Shown here: piece by piece, positions 1-7,459 of the stretch
Layout: the number at the start of each line of letters is the position of its first letter
Numbering within the stretch: the first letter of the stretch is position 1
Assembly: GCA_903932155.1 (NCBI GenBank)
Contig: CAIZFH010000194.1
Span: forward strand, 1 to 44,558
Length of the DNA: 44,558 bases
Origin: an uncultured Granulicella sp.
GTDB taxonomy: Bacteria > Acidobacteriota > Terriglobia > Terriglobales > Acidobacteriaceae
Reading direction: 5' to 3'
The notes under the pieces: generated by a model
The model's database searches: none
Seen by the model: the letters and a program-made list of their open reading frames with translations, nothing else
Told to the model about the DNA's origin: nothing
Translations under genes and position numbers: made by a program

Positions 1-80
1 ATGTACAGGCCCATAGGCTTGGCCAGTGCCAGCACCAGGACAAAGAACACACCTATTTGCAGCCAACCGTTCGCAGTCAT
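1..80 (-). CDS. kdpA: KdpA, potassium-transporting ATPase A subunit (N-terminal 26 residues, cut by window edge)
   Basis: Translating the minus strand from the ATG at 80 gives MTANGWLQIGVFFVLVLALA followed by KPMGLYM, the typical first membrane helix of KdpA, the K+-binding and translocating subunit of the Kdp P-type ATPase. The gene continues beyond position 1. Its ATG overlaps the kdpF stop codon by one base (TGATG), so the two are translationally coupled. kdpB and kdpC would be expected just outside the window. Identification rests on 26 residues plus the kdpF/kdpE/kdpD context, which together are convincing. Confidence 0.9.
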   Translation of the reverse strand, partial: MTANGWLQIGVFFVLVLALAKPMGLY

Positions 81-166
81 CAGAATTTCTCCGGACGTAG
101 TAGTGCAAACACCAGGTAAACCAGCAAGCCCGCGGTCAATAAAAGTAGAAGGATGTTTTCAAGCAT
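80..166 (-). CDS. kdpF: KdpF, small membrane subunit of the Kdp ATPase
   Basis: This 28-residue peptide has one hydrophobic helix (leucine run at residues 6-10, then LLVYLVFALL) and ends in RPEKF, the usual KdpF tail. KdpF is a single-span lipid-like stabiliser of the KdpABC complex in the inner membrane. The ATG at 166 lies inside the preceding micro-ORF (8-bp overlap), and its TGA overlaps the kdpA ATG by one base. The gene is too short for ordinary ORF finding, but position and sequence make the call clear. Confidence 0.9.
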   Translation of the reverse strand: MLENILLLLLTAGLLVYLVFALLRPEKF

Positions 167-263
167 TGTTGCCGCCGCCTTTCAGGGACTGGCAGCCGTG
201 GACATACGCCACGGCGATGACAAAGAACATAAGCGAAACCGCAAGAAAGATAAGGTCGAGCAT
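159..263 (-). CDS. 34-aa membrane micro-protein at the head of kdpFA
   Basis: A minus-strand ORF starts at ATG 263 behind a strong ribosome site (GGAGG, about 6 bases upstream). It reads MLDLIFLAVSLMFFVIAVAY, then VHGCQSLKGGGNNA: one transmembrane helix followed by a short polar tail with a single Cys (residue 24). It overlaps kdpF by 8 bases, so kdpF translation is probably coupled to it. Small ORFs of this shape occur ahead of kdpF in other bacteria as far as I recall, but I know of no assigned function. The good ribosome site, the helix and the tight overlap argue that it is real and may be an extra Kdp subunit or regulator. Confidence 0.75.
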   Translation of the reverse strand: MLDLIFLAVSLMFFVIAVAYVHGCQSLKGGGNNA

Positions 264-275
264 CTGCGCCTCCAG

Positions 276-395
276 TTACCAACTGCCTTGTTTCATTCCC
301 CACCAGTACACAAGCCCAAGCGAGGCGTTCGTCTGTGATTTGCTCAACACACCCGTCTGGTCCGTCAGGAAGAATGGTTGATTGATTCTAGTTCA
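276..395 (-). pseudogene. Possible C-terminal remnant of an outer-membrane beta-barrel protein
   Basis: Between the porin stop (450) and the kdp micro-ORF, one minus-strand frame is open from a TGA at 393-395 to a TAA at 276-278. It encodes 38 residues including SQTNASLGLVYWWGMKQGSW directly before the stop. Alternating hydrophobic residues and a terminal aromatic are the hallmark of the last strand of an outer-membrane barrel. There is no start codon or barrel body in front, so this looks like the tail of a degraded porin, perhaps a duplicate or the original end of the porin at 450-1709, which itself ends without an aromatic residue. It could also be chance. The stretch otherwise holds only the presumed kdpFA upstream region. 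Confidence 0.4.
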
Positions 396-449
396 AAACA
401 TCTGCCTTGAAGCCTCTTTCAGTTGGTTGACTCGATGAAAAATCAACCG

Positions 450-1709
450 CTATTTTTCAATGTTGCTGCCGAAGATGAAGCCGAATTCAAGTGCGACCCG
501 GAATTGGCTCTGATCCGTTCCCTTCGCACCAAAGACATCTCCCGGCGTGTAGTTCGTTGCGTGTACCCACGCGAGATCGCTGCGAAGGTATGTGCCTCCT
601 TTTTGGTAGGTTGGCGTCGCGGTGATAGTGGTGCCTGCGCTGCCCGGTCCAAAACCCAACAAGTTGAGCGATCCATCGGTTGCACTCCCCGAACTCGTAA
701 GATATTCCCAGCGCACCGGGAGCGAGAAGCCGCTCTTGAATGCGTAGCTGACATTCAACGCGCCGCCAGTTGCGGATGTGGCCTTGGGGACGCCTACCTT
801 CAAGTTGGCCGGCAGTTTGCTGTATTGGAAGTACGGCTGAACGATCCATGGGCCCTTGGTGTAGGTATAGATCACCACATGCATGTAGCTATTGTTCTGC
901 ACCGGTGTGGCCGTCGTTTGATAGGCGGTCTGCCCGAGGTTCCCCATCCCGTCGTACACCAGGCTATGAGGTCCCTTTAGAAAGGTCAGCGAGCCCGAGA
1001 GCCACGAGTAGCGGTTGGAATAGTAACCGTCGTTCCAACTGACCGATGCGGAGAGGTATTTTCCCAGTGTTTGATTCACCTGGATACCGCGATTGATGGC
1101 GTTTTCCTGATTCCAAACGATGCCGCGCTCGATGTTGAAGTTCTGGTATGTAAACGTGGACTCGGCACCCATCAACGTCGGCAGAGAACCGAGTTCGAAC
1201 GACGTGGTCTTTCCTATCGGCAACTTCAGGAAGGCAACTGGGACAGGCCCGTAGAAATTGTTCATGGTGTTTTGGGCGTTAGCAAACTGCACGGAAAGCG
1301 TCGGCATGGTGTAGGCGCCAGCCTGGATGTAGTACTGGACCTTTCCGTCCGGCTTCTGAATGAAGAGCTGGCCGTTGCTCAGAGTGGCTTGCGTCTCGTG
1401 GTCTGGGGAGACGGAGTTGTTCTGGAACTGCGCGAAACCGGTAATGATGCCGTTGACGGAGAGCTTGCCCAATGGGCCGGCGTCAAAGATCGCCGGCGGC
1501 AGCCATTGCAGCGGCCCCGTGAGAACGAATGTGGAAAGCGGGGCCGGCGCGGCCGCTGGTGCTAGGGCAGGCGCCGGTGCGGCAGCCTGCCGCGGAGCCT
1601 CCGTCTGTCCCGCAACGCCTCCCTGTTGCGTCGACTGTCCCATCGCACCTCGACTCAGCGCGGCCAACCCCACTAGTCCGGCAACGATGCAATACCTAAG
1701 CAACCTCAT
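450..1709 (-). CDS. Outer-membrane beta-barrel (porin-like) protein in the kdp locus
   Basis: This protein of about 419 residues has a signal peptide (MRLLRYCIVAGLVGLAALSR, cleavage near the following GAMGQ), then an Ala/Pro-rich linker, then a body of alternating aromatic and polar residues typical of a barrel (for example YLSASVSWNDGYYSNRYSW). I place it in the BBP2-like/putative porin group. ATG 1709 is chosen because GAGG precedes it by 5 bases; ATG 1724 is an alternative. It sits between kdpE and kdpFA on the same strand, 47 bases after kdpE, suggesting a role in K+ or osmolyte passage across the outer membrane. That role is inferred from position only. The C-terminus (FGFIFGSNIEK) lacks the usual final aromatic residue. 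Confidence 0.75.
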   Translation of the reverse strand: MRLLRYCIVAGLVGLAALSRGAMGQSTQQGGVAGQTEAPRQAAAPAPALAPAAAPAPLSTFVLTGPLQWLPPAIFDAGPLGKLSVNGIITGFAQFQNNSVSPDHETQATLSNGQLFIQKPDGKVQYYIQAGAYTMPTLSVQFANAQNTMNNFYGPVPVAFLKLPIGKTTSFELGSLPTLMGAESTFTYQNFNIERGIVWNQENAINRGIQVNQTLGKYLSASVSWNDGYYSNRYSWLSGSLTFLKGPHSLVYDGMGNLGQTAYQTTATPVQNNSYMHVVIYTYTKGPWIVQPYFQYSKLPANLKVGVPKATSATGGALNVSYAFKSGFSLPVRWEYLTSSGSATDGSLNLLGFGPGSAGTTITATPTYQKGGTYLRSDLAWVHATNYTPGDVFGAKGTDQSQFRVALEFGFIFGSNIEK

Positions 1710-1771
1710 GGCGACCTCATTCATATCTCCATGAGATGGCCGTCACCTGTAGGAAGTCCGTAGACAATCTG

Positions 1772-2473
1772 TTAAGAGTCGGTAAGTTTATCTGTCCCAG
1801 TGGGTTCAAATCGATACCCAATCCACGGTTCGCTGAGGATATAGCGAGGCTCGCCGCCCGGCTCGATCTTCCTGCGCAGTTGCGCCACCAGCACGCGCAG
1901 ATACTCCGGCTGGTCAGCCCCCGCCGCGCCCCACACCGTGCGCAGCAGCACCTTGTGCGTCAGCACGCGGTCCGCATTGCGGACGAAGTACAACATCAGG
2001 TCGAACTCCTTCGGCGTCAGATGCACCTCCACGTCGCGCACCAGCACCTGGTGCCGCTCCACGTCGACGCGGAAGTCGCCCAGCTCGATCAGGCTCTCCT
2101 GCGGCTCGGTCGCCGCAACCATGCGCCGCGACTGCACGCGCACCCGCGCCAGCAGCTCCTGGATGCTGAACGGCTTGGTGATGTAGTCGTCCGCGCCCTC
2201 GTCCAGGGCCGCCACCTTGGCCACATCCTGGCTGCGCACCGAGAGCACGATGATGGGTACCTGCGACCGCGCGCGAATCTCCTTCGTCAGCTCAATGCCA
2301 TCCATCCCCGGCATCGCCAGATCGGTAATCACCAGCTCAGGCTCTGCCTTCATGAAGCGCGCCAGCGCGTCCGTGCCGTCCTGCGCAACCGTCACCTCAT
2401 GCCCATTGCTCTGCAGCGAAGTCCGCAGTACCCGTGTGATCTGCGGCTCATCGTCGACAATCAGGATTCTCAT
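1772..2473 (-). CDS. kdpE: KdpE, OmpR/PhoB-family response regulator
   Basis: This 233-residue protein has a receiver domain (acidic pocket VDDE at residues 6-9, phospho-acceptor Asp51 in VITDLAMPG, conserved Lys in ITKPF) and a C-terminal winged-helix DNA-binding domain (LTPKEFDLMLYF, then RVLVAQLRRKIE and the GYRFEP end motif). KdpE takes phosphate from KdpD and activates kdpFABC under K+ limitation or osmotic stress. The gene lies 44 bases after the KdpD sensor-domain gene and 47-62 bases before the porin, consistent with one minus-strand transcript. Length and motifs are normal for the family. Confidence 0.9.
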   Translation of the reverse strand: MRILIVDDEPQITRVLRTSLQSNGHEVTVAQDGTDALARFMKAEPELVITDLAMPGMDGIELTKEIRARSQVPIIVLSVRSQDVAKVAALDEGADDYITKPFSIQELLARVRVQSRRMVAATEPQESLIELGDFRVDVERHQVLVRDVEVHLTPKEFDLMLYFVRNADRVLTHKVLLRTVWGAAGADQPEYLRVLVAQLRRKIEPGGEPRYILSEPWIGYRFEPTGTDKLTDS

Positions 2474-2517
2474 GGCCCCAACCCTTCATCTCTCTCTTCG
2501 TGCCTGGTATCTCGTAC

Positions 2518-3654
2518 CTACTTCGTCTGTTGGGTCACCAGGTGTACATCCACATGCTGTGCTTCATTCATGAACTGCTGCAGCGCCAGATAGTACGCAT
2601 ACTTCTTCCATCCCTTCACCGCCGAACGCCCGAAGATCACCTGCGTAATTCTGTTCCTCGAGATATACTCCCCGGTCACCGCCGGGACGCTGTTGCCCTT
2701 CAGCCGTACCACCCTCGCCCCCACATTTTCGGCAAACTGAATATTGGCCTCCAGCGACCGTCGCAGGTTCTCCGGTACCTCCTGTTCATCCTCCACATGC
2801 AGCACAAAGAACTCGCCATTCATCGCCTCCGCCATGCGCGCCCCGCGCGCAATCAGGTCGCGGGACTCTGGATTGGAGCTGATGCAGACGGCCACCCGCT
2901 CGGCTATCTGCCAGTGCCCGCTCAACTGCTTGCGCGTTACATAGTCGTCCAGCGTGCGGTCCACCGCGCGTGTCACTCGTTGCAGCGCCATCTCGCGCAA
3001 CGCAATCAGGTTGCCGCGTCGAAAGAAGTTCTGTAGCGCCCGCTCAACCCGCTCCTGCGGATAGATGTCGCCCCGGCTCATGCGATGCACCAGTGCTTCG
3101 GGCGTCAGGTCGCTCATCACGATCTCGTCGGCCCGGTCCAGCACCCAGTCGGGCACTGTCTCGCGCACCGTAACCCCGGTCAGGCTCTGCACGCGCGGCG
3201 TGATGCTCTCCACATGCTGGATGTTCAGCGTCGACAGTACATCGATCTCCGCCTCCAGAATCTGCAGAACGTCCTGAAAGCGTTTCGGATGCGCGCAGCC
3301 CTCCACGTTGGTGTGCGCCAGCTCGTCGATCAGCACTACCTGCGGCCGCCGGGCCAGCACCGCGTCCACATCCATCTCTTCGAACAGCGCGCCTTTGTAC
3401 TCCATCTGCCTGCGTGGAACCTGCTCCAGTTGTGCCGCCAGCTCCGCCGTGCGAGATCGCCCGTGCGTCTCCACAATGCCGATCACAACGTCTTCCCCGC
3501 GGCTCTTCCGGCGGATCGCTTCGCTCAACATGCTGAAGGTCTTGCCCACCCCCGGCGCGTACCCTAGAAACACCTTGAATCGACCGCGCTTCTGGCCCTC
3601 CGCTGCGGCAAGCCATTCTTCAGGAGTCTTAATATGAGGTTGTTCTGGATTCAT
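2518..3654 (-). CDS. kdpD: KdpD N-terminal sensor domain as a stand-alone protein (P-loop plus Usp domain)
   Basis: Starting at ATG 3654 this is 378 residues (an in-frame ATG at 3675 adds 7). It contains the KdpD cytoplasmic sensor domain with Walker A GYAPGVGKT (residues 31-39) and Walker B VLIDELAHTN, followed by a universal-stress-protein-like domain (from about residue 245, RVAVCISSNPESRDLIARGA). In E. coli these are the first ~370 residues of an ~890-residue KdpD; here the chain ends before the membrane domain. The membrane and kinase parts are encoded by the divergent gene at 3684-5213, with start codons only ~30 bases apart. The two proteins presumably meet at the membrane to rebuild KdpD. 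Short stand-alone KdpD domains are known from cyanobacteria. Confidence 0.88.
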   Translation of the reverse strand: MNPEQPHIKTPEEWLAAAEGQKRGRFKVFLGYAPGVGKTFSMLSEAIRRKSRGEDVVIGIVETHGRSRTAELAAQLEQVPRRQMEYKGALFEEMDVDAVLARRPQVVLIDELAHTNVEGCAHPKRFQDVLQILEAEIDVLSTLNIQHVESITPRVQSLTGVTVRETVPDWVLDRADEIVMSDLTPEALVHRMSRGDIYPQERVERALQNFFRRGNLIALREMALQRVTRAVDRTLDDYVTRKQLSGHWQIAERVAVCISSNPESRDLIARGARMAEAMNGEFFVLHVEDEQEVPENLRRSLEANIQFAENVGARVVRLKGNSVPAVTGEYISRNRITQVIFGRSAVKGWKKYAYYLALQQFMNEAQHVDVHLVTQQTK

Positions 3655-3683
3655 TTGGCTTATCTTTCTATACAATTCTCAGT

Positions 3684-5213
3684 GTGTCCATCAAACGCAT
3701 AGTCGAGGCGGTACGCTGGATCCTCATGGCCGGTGGGCTTGCCGGTATTGTAGCTCTCTATCATTATCTTAATCGGGCAAACAATACTACCGTCGCGCTA
3801 AGTCTGCTTTTGATGGTGCTAGTATTCGCCGGAAGCTGGGGTCTGCGCTACGCAATCGTTGCTTCGCTTGCCGCAACCGTATTGTTCAACTTTTACTTCC
3901 TCCCTCCGATCGGCACCCTCACCATCAACGACACCCAGAACTGGGTCGCGCTCTTCGCCTTCCTCGGCACCGCTCTCTATGCCAGCCACCTGGCCTCCCG
4001 CATACGCGAGGAGTCGCACGAGGCAGACACCCGCCGCCTCGAATCCGAGATGCTCTACCGCCTCGGGCGTCAACTGCTGCAGCCGGAAAACGTCGCACAA
4101 CTGCTCAACTTCATCCCCTCCAGCGTGGCCAATGCCTTCAATAGCCCGGCCGTAACCCTCTATCTCTGCGACGGCGACCGCATCTATCTCTCCGACCCCA
4201 AACGCATCTCCAGCCCAACGGTGGCCTGGAATCCAGGCGATACGCCAAGCAGCCCGGAAGGCAACGAACGTACTCGTGCCGAGATTATTCGCGATCTGCG
4301 CGAGGCCATGCTGCATCCCGTCACCACCTCCACTGCCGACGGTTTTCCCGCCGTTATCCCCCTGCGTGTCGGTGTGCGTCCCAGCGGGGCCGTGCTGCTG
4401 GAAGCCGCCTCGCTCTCCCGCGAGACCATGGAGGGACTCAGCGGCCTCGTCTCCATGTCCATCGAACGCGCCGAGGCCCTGGAAGACAGCGCCCGCTCCA
4501 AGGCCGCCAAGGAGACCGAGCGACTCCGCACAGCCCTGCTCGACTCCGTCACCCACGAGCTGCGCACGCCGCTCACCTCCATCAAGGCCTCCGTCAGTTC
4601 ACTGCTCTCACAGCAGGCCCTCGATGCCCCCACCCAGAAGGAATTGCTCACCATCATCGACGAGGAGTCCGACCGTCTCAACCGCCTCATCGAACAAGCC
4701 GTCGAGATGTCCCAGCTCGACGCCAACAAGGTCCAACTGGAGTTGAAGCCGCAGTCCATCGCGGGTTTGATCTATGTCGCCGTCGAGCAGTGCCGTGCAG
4801 AATACCCCTCCCGCGATTTCCGCGTCTCCCTCTCCAGCTTCCTGCCCAATGTGCTCGCCGACAAATCCTGGATCGAAAAGGTGCTGGCCAACCTGCTGGG
4901 AAACGCAGCCAAATACTCCCCGTTGGACCAGCCCATTTTCATTGCAGCCGACCCGCAAAAGAATATGTTGGCCATCAGCGTCGCAGACCGCGGTGCCGGC
5001 ATCGACCCAATGGAGCAGGGCTTGATCTTCGATAAGTTCTATCGTGGCCAGGGACAACGCAGCCGCGTCAGCGGCACTGGGATGGGCCTGGCCATATGCC
5101 GCGCCATCGTCGCAGCCCACGGCGGCACCATAGGAGTCACCAGTCAGCTCGACCACGGCTCCGTATTCACATTCACCCTCCCCATCGCCGCCCCCGACCC
5201 AGCCCGCTCCTGA
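3684..5213 (+). CDS. kdpD: Membrane histidine kinase, the C-terminal half of a split KdpD
   Basis: This 509-residue protein begins at GTG 3684; the first helix (WILMAGGLAGIVALYHYL) supports that start. It has three to four membrane helices of the DUF4118 type in the first ~110 residues, a GAF-like middle region, a HisKA domain with phospho-acceptor His291 in VTHELRTPLTSIKA, and an HATPase domain with N box (LLGNAAKYSP), G1 (DRGAGIDP) and G2 (GTGMGLAI). This matches KdpD after its cytoplasmic N-terminal domain. It is divergent from that domain's gene (2518-3654). It probably phosphorylates KdpE. It could respond to other signals, but the domain order and position make a split KdpD by far the best reading. 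Confidence 0.88.
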   Translation: MSIKRIVEAVRWILMAGGLAGIVALYHYLNRANNTTVALSLLLMVLVFAGSWGLRYAIVASLAATVLFNFYFLPPIGTLTINDTQNWVALFAFLGTALYASHLASRIREESHEADTRRLESEMLYRLGRQLLQPENVAQLLNFIPSSVANAFNSPAVTLYLCDGDRIYLSDPKRISSPTVAWNPGDTPSSPEGNERTRAEIIRDLREAMLHPVTTSTADGFPAVIPLRVGVRPSGAVLLEAASLSRETMEGLSGLVSMSIERAEALEDSARSKAAKETERLRTALLDSVTHELRTPLTSIKASVSSLLSQQALDAPTQKELLTIIDEESDRLNRLIEQAVEMSQLDANKVQLELKPQSIAGLIYVAVEQCRAEYPSRDFRVSLSSFLPNVLADKSWIEKVLANLLGNAAKYSPLDQPIFIAADPQKNMLAISVADRGAGIDPMEQGLIFDKFYRGQGQRSRVSGTGMGLAICRAIVAAHGGTIGVTSQLDHGSVFTFTLPIAAPDPARS

Positions 5214-5220
5214 CCCTGAA

Positions 5221-5718
5221 TCACAGATGCAGAAAATATACCGGCGCGCACCCCGCCAGCCACGCCGCGGCCTGTAGCCCCAGCACCCCCAGCGTCTGTC
5301 GCGGAGCGCGCCGCAGCCACTTCACCGCGAAGAACAGCATAATGGGCCACTGTACCGTCATCAGCAACTGAAAGAGGTGCGCGACGGATCCTTCGTCCGG
5401 ATCGCGAGCGATGTGGCCTCCCCGCGCAACGCCGACAGCAACCGCGCTCAGAACCATCATGAATGCAGCCAGCGACATCGCCACCGGAAGATACGCGCTT
5501 GGTCGCCTCATCATTGCGCCAAATGAATTTGTGTCCGATTCCATCTTGCCTCCTCGTGTAGGAATAATGTGCTCACGTAGCGCCGACCATACGCTGTCTG
5601 CCACCGTGCCCAGGTCGCCGGGTGCCAGCTCAAGCATTGCCTCAAACTCCTCGCCATAGCGATCTCTCCAGGCGGGCGGATACAGGCGCGTAAGCATACG
5701 GGCTAGCCTCGGCTTCAT
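5221..5718 (-). CDS. Small multi-helix membrane protein paired with a PadR regulator
   Basis: This 165-residue protein has a charged N-terminal segment (LYPPAWRDRYGEEFEAML, residues 12-29), a form common in Acidobacteriota proteins encoded beside PadR regulators, followed by three predicted helices at about residues 77-97, 119-134 and 141-160. The family is uncharacterised as far as I know. It starts 13 bases after the PadR stop and is surely co-transcribed. Its 3' end is 7 bases from the convergent histidine kinase stop. A role as the membrane target or output of the PadR switch is a guess from linkage. Confidence 0.7.
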   Translation of the reverse strand: MKPRLARMLTRLYPPAWRDRYGEEFEAMLELAPGDLGTVADSVWSALREHIIPTRGGKMESDTNSFGAMMRRPSAYLPVAMSLAAFMMVLSAVAVGVARGGHIARDPDEGSVAHLFQLLMTVQWPIMLFFAVKWLRRAPRQTLGVLGLQAAAWLAGCAPVYFLHL

Positions 5719-5731
5719 TCGTTCACCAGTT

Positions 5732-6097
5732 TCATAGTGGCTCCAGCCTGCCTAGTCCAGTCTTGGCAAACTGATGCAACGTCGTCAGTCGTGCCCGCAG
5801 GACGCGCAGGCCCTCCGCAGTGATCCGATAGGGACGCCGCCGTTCCTCCGGCGGCAGCGGCGCTATCCATCCCTGATGCTCCAGCCGCGCTATCGCCCCA
5901 TACAGCGTTCCAGGCCCCAGGCGAGTCCCGCACAAGCGCACAATGTCTTCGATCATGGCGTGTCCGTGCTTCGGCCCGTTGGCAAGGCTGGCAAGCACAA
6001 GCAGCGGAGGGTCGGAATAGTGCCCCAATCCTGAGTCGTTTTCAGTCTCTACTACGTTTCGAGTACTACGCATAACGTAGTTATCGCATACTCGCAT
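5732..6097 (-). CDS. PadR-family transcriptional regulator
   Basis: This protein of up to 121 residues contains the PadR winged-helix domain: PPLLVLASLANGPKHGHAMI, then GTLYGAIARLEHQGWI and RRRPYRITAEGLRVL. PadR proteins are dimeric repressors that usually control a neighbouring membrane protein or their own operon, here probably the gene at 5221-5718. ATG 6097 has an AGGA nearby; ATG 6073 (MRSTRN) would give a 113-residue protein and falls in the spacer of the palindrome at 6065-6081. The start is therefore uncertain. Confidence 0.85.
   Translation of the reverse strand: MRVCDNYVMRSTRNVVETENDSGLGHYSDPPLLVLASLANGPKHGHAMIEDIVRLCGTRLGPGTLYGAIARLEHQGWIAPLPPEERRRPYRITAEGLRVLRARLTTLHQFAKTGLGRLEPL
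6065..6081. promoter_or_regulatory. Palindrome at the padR start, candidate autoregulatory operator
   Basis: ACTACG and CGTAGT flank CATAA, giving a 6+6 inverted repeat. A further ACTACG half-site lies at 6051-6056. The site overlaps the possible padR start at 6073. PadR proteins commonly bind palindromes at their own promoters, so this is a reasonable operator candidate. Inference only. Confidence 0.4.
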
Positions 6098-6200
6098 GCA
6101 TCCTGCAAGGTTTTTTTGTCTGCCCTGTAAACCATGTCACAGGTTCTCCGTCTATTGCTGCGAACGGGTTGGCGTCCACAGACCCTCCAGGGAGAGCCCC

Positions 6201-6320
6201 ATGAACTTTCTTTGCTTGAATCGCTCCAGGTCAACACGAATTCTTGGCGTTGACGGCAGCGTTTGCCTGGCCGTAGCTCTCGTGACTGGATGTTCTTCCA
6301 CCCTCTCCACGGGTATCTAA
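6201..6320 (+). CDS. Possible 39-aa lipoprotein-like peptide (doubtful)
   Basis: A short plus-strand ORF follows a good ribosome site (AGGGAGAG, then CCCC, then ATG). The peptide has a hydrophobic stretch ending in ALVTGCSS, which resembles a lipobox, and stops nine residues later. A terminator-like hairpin follows at 6377-6409. It may be a truncated lipoprotein, a small expressed peptide or chance. The 6098-6511 gap otherwise holds only the hairpins listed separately. Confidence 0.28.
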   Translation: MNFLCLNRSRSTRILGVDGSVCLAVALVTGCSSTLSTGI

Positions 6321-6376
6321 GGTTGTTTGTGCGTGCGCACTACCACCCAGGTCTGTGACCGCGCCACAAACAAGAG

Positions 6377-6409
6377 CCGGGAGTCTGCATACTGCAGGCT
6401 TCCGGTTTT
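6377..6409 (+). terminator. Terminator-like hairpin
   Basis: Bases 6377-6389 and 6393-6405 pair over 13 positions (two G-U pairs) around a TAC loop, and TTTT follows at 6406-6409. On the plus strand this has the form of an intrinsic terminator, although no established plus-strand gene precedes it. It could also end the minus-strand NIPSNAP transcript, or belong to a dispersed repeat. Confidence 0.5.
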
Positions 6410-6414
6410 CTCTG

Positions 6415-6457
6415 TGTGGTACAGATTTTGGGTACCACATCTCGCTTTGAAATGTGG
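6415..6457. repeat. Overlapping inverted repeats in the padR-NIPSNAP gap
   Basis: TGTGGTAC (6415-6422) pairs with GTACCACA (6432-6439), and the overlapping CCACAT (6435-6440) pairs with ATGTGG (6452-6457), so the two hairpins exclude each other. The run up to about 6510 (gggtgccccattcatg and similar) resembles dispersed intergenic repeats I associate with Acidobacteriaceae. Function unknown. Confidence 0.4.
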
Positions 6458-6511
6458 GATTTCGGGTGCCCCATTCATGACGCGTACCTTGCGGCATGAG
6501 TGGGTTTACAC

Positions 6512-7309
6512 CTAGACCTGCGAGCACCCCAGCGGACTCAGATACAGATTGCTGATGTTGCTCACAATCTCCGCATCCGTATTGCCCGGCTTGCGCGACA
6601 GTTCCTTCCACGCCGCATCCGCGCCGAACGCAGCCCACTTCGCCGTCAGCTCGGCCGTGTCCGCAAAGGTCAGCATATAGGTCAGGCTGGGCATCCGAGT
6701 CCCCACCAGCGTCTCCGCAAAGAACACTGGCGTCAGCCCCGTCCGCACAAAGATCCCAATCTCCGCCTCGTTGAACATCGCCACCTTCCGCGCGTGCGCC
6801 GCCTGGCTCGGGCTCTCATACGTCCTTAGCTGAAAGATCCGCTTCGGCAGCTTGCCATCCACCAGCTTTGGAGCCACCAGCTTTGGCCATCCCGTAAACG
6901 CCCCCAGCAGCGTTCGCTCTGCCCGCTCAAATGCCGGCGCTGTCGCTGGAGCATCGCGAAACCCCGCCGCGGCCTTTACATACTCCGCATCCGCCCCCAG
7001 CCGCGCATCCAGCTCTACCAGCGCAGCCGCATCCGTCGCAGGAATCAGGACGTAGTATGTTGGCGTCTCCGGCCCAATATCCAGCTTGAACGCCCCCACT
7101 GGCCCCATCCCCAGCCGCCCCAGCGCCGGAATCAGCGCCCGCTCAAAGTATCCCTGCGTCAGGGCCGTCTGCGGCCCATTCCGCAGCGCATACTTCCTTA
7201 GCTGATAAAACTCCTGCCCCGTCTTCGACGCTGCCTGCGCCATCGCCTTCCCCTCCGCACCGATCGCCGCCACCGCAACCGCAGCCCTCACAAACTCTCG
7301 CCTCTCCAT
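6512..7309 (-). CDS. Exported NIPSNAP-family protein
   Basis: This 265-residue protein starts at ATG 7309 behind AAGGAGGA. The N-terminus (MERREFVRAAVAVAAIG, then AMAQA) looks like a Tat-type or Sec signal peptide. The rest contains two NIPSNAP/dimeric alpha-beta-barrel modules: FYQLRKYALRNGPQ near residue 34 and FQLRTYESPSQAAHARKVAMF near residue 160. Bacterial NIPSNAP proteins have no settled biochemical role; they often occur as exported proteins of this length. It is a single gene, divergent from the DNA polymerase. Confidence 0.85.
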   Translation of the reverse strand: MERREFVRAAVAVAAIGAEGKAMAQAASKTGQEFYQLRKYALRNGPQTALTQGYFERALIPALGRLGMGPVGAFKLDIGPETPTYYVLIPATDAAALVELDARLGADAEYVKAAAGFRDAPATAPAFERAERTLLGAFTGWPKLVAPKLVDGKLPKRIFQLRTYESPSQAAHARKVAMFNEAEIGIFVRTGLTPVFFAETLVGTRMPSLTYMLTFADTAELTAKWAAFGADAAWKELSRKPGNTDAEIVSNISNLYLSPLGCSQV

Positions 7310-7459
7310 TCCGTCCTCCTTCTCAAACTGCCGGGTGCCCTATCCTTTCACACACAGTCTCAACGTGAAAGTGTGCGATTCTTCCTCCACAGCAGAAAGG
7401 GAGAGCTGGACTTGGATAGCAAACAAAAAGCGAATACAATAGAGGCCGACGGTGACTTT

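Noticed and set aside
450-849. Opposite-strand open frames over the porin and kdpE
   Set aside because: Frames such as 423-980 plus and 1736-2593 plus run antisense to clear genes and lack family motifs; long shadows are common at this GC content.
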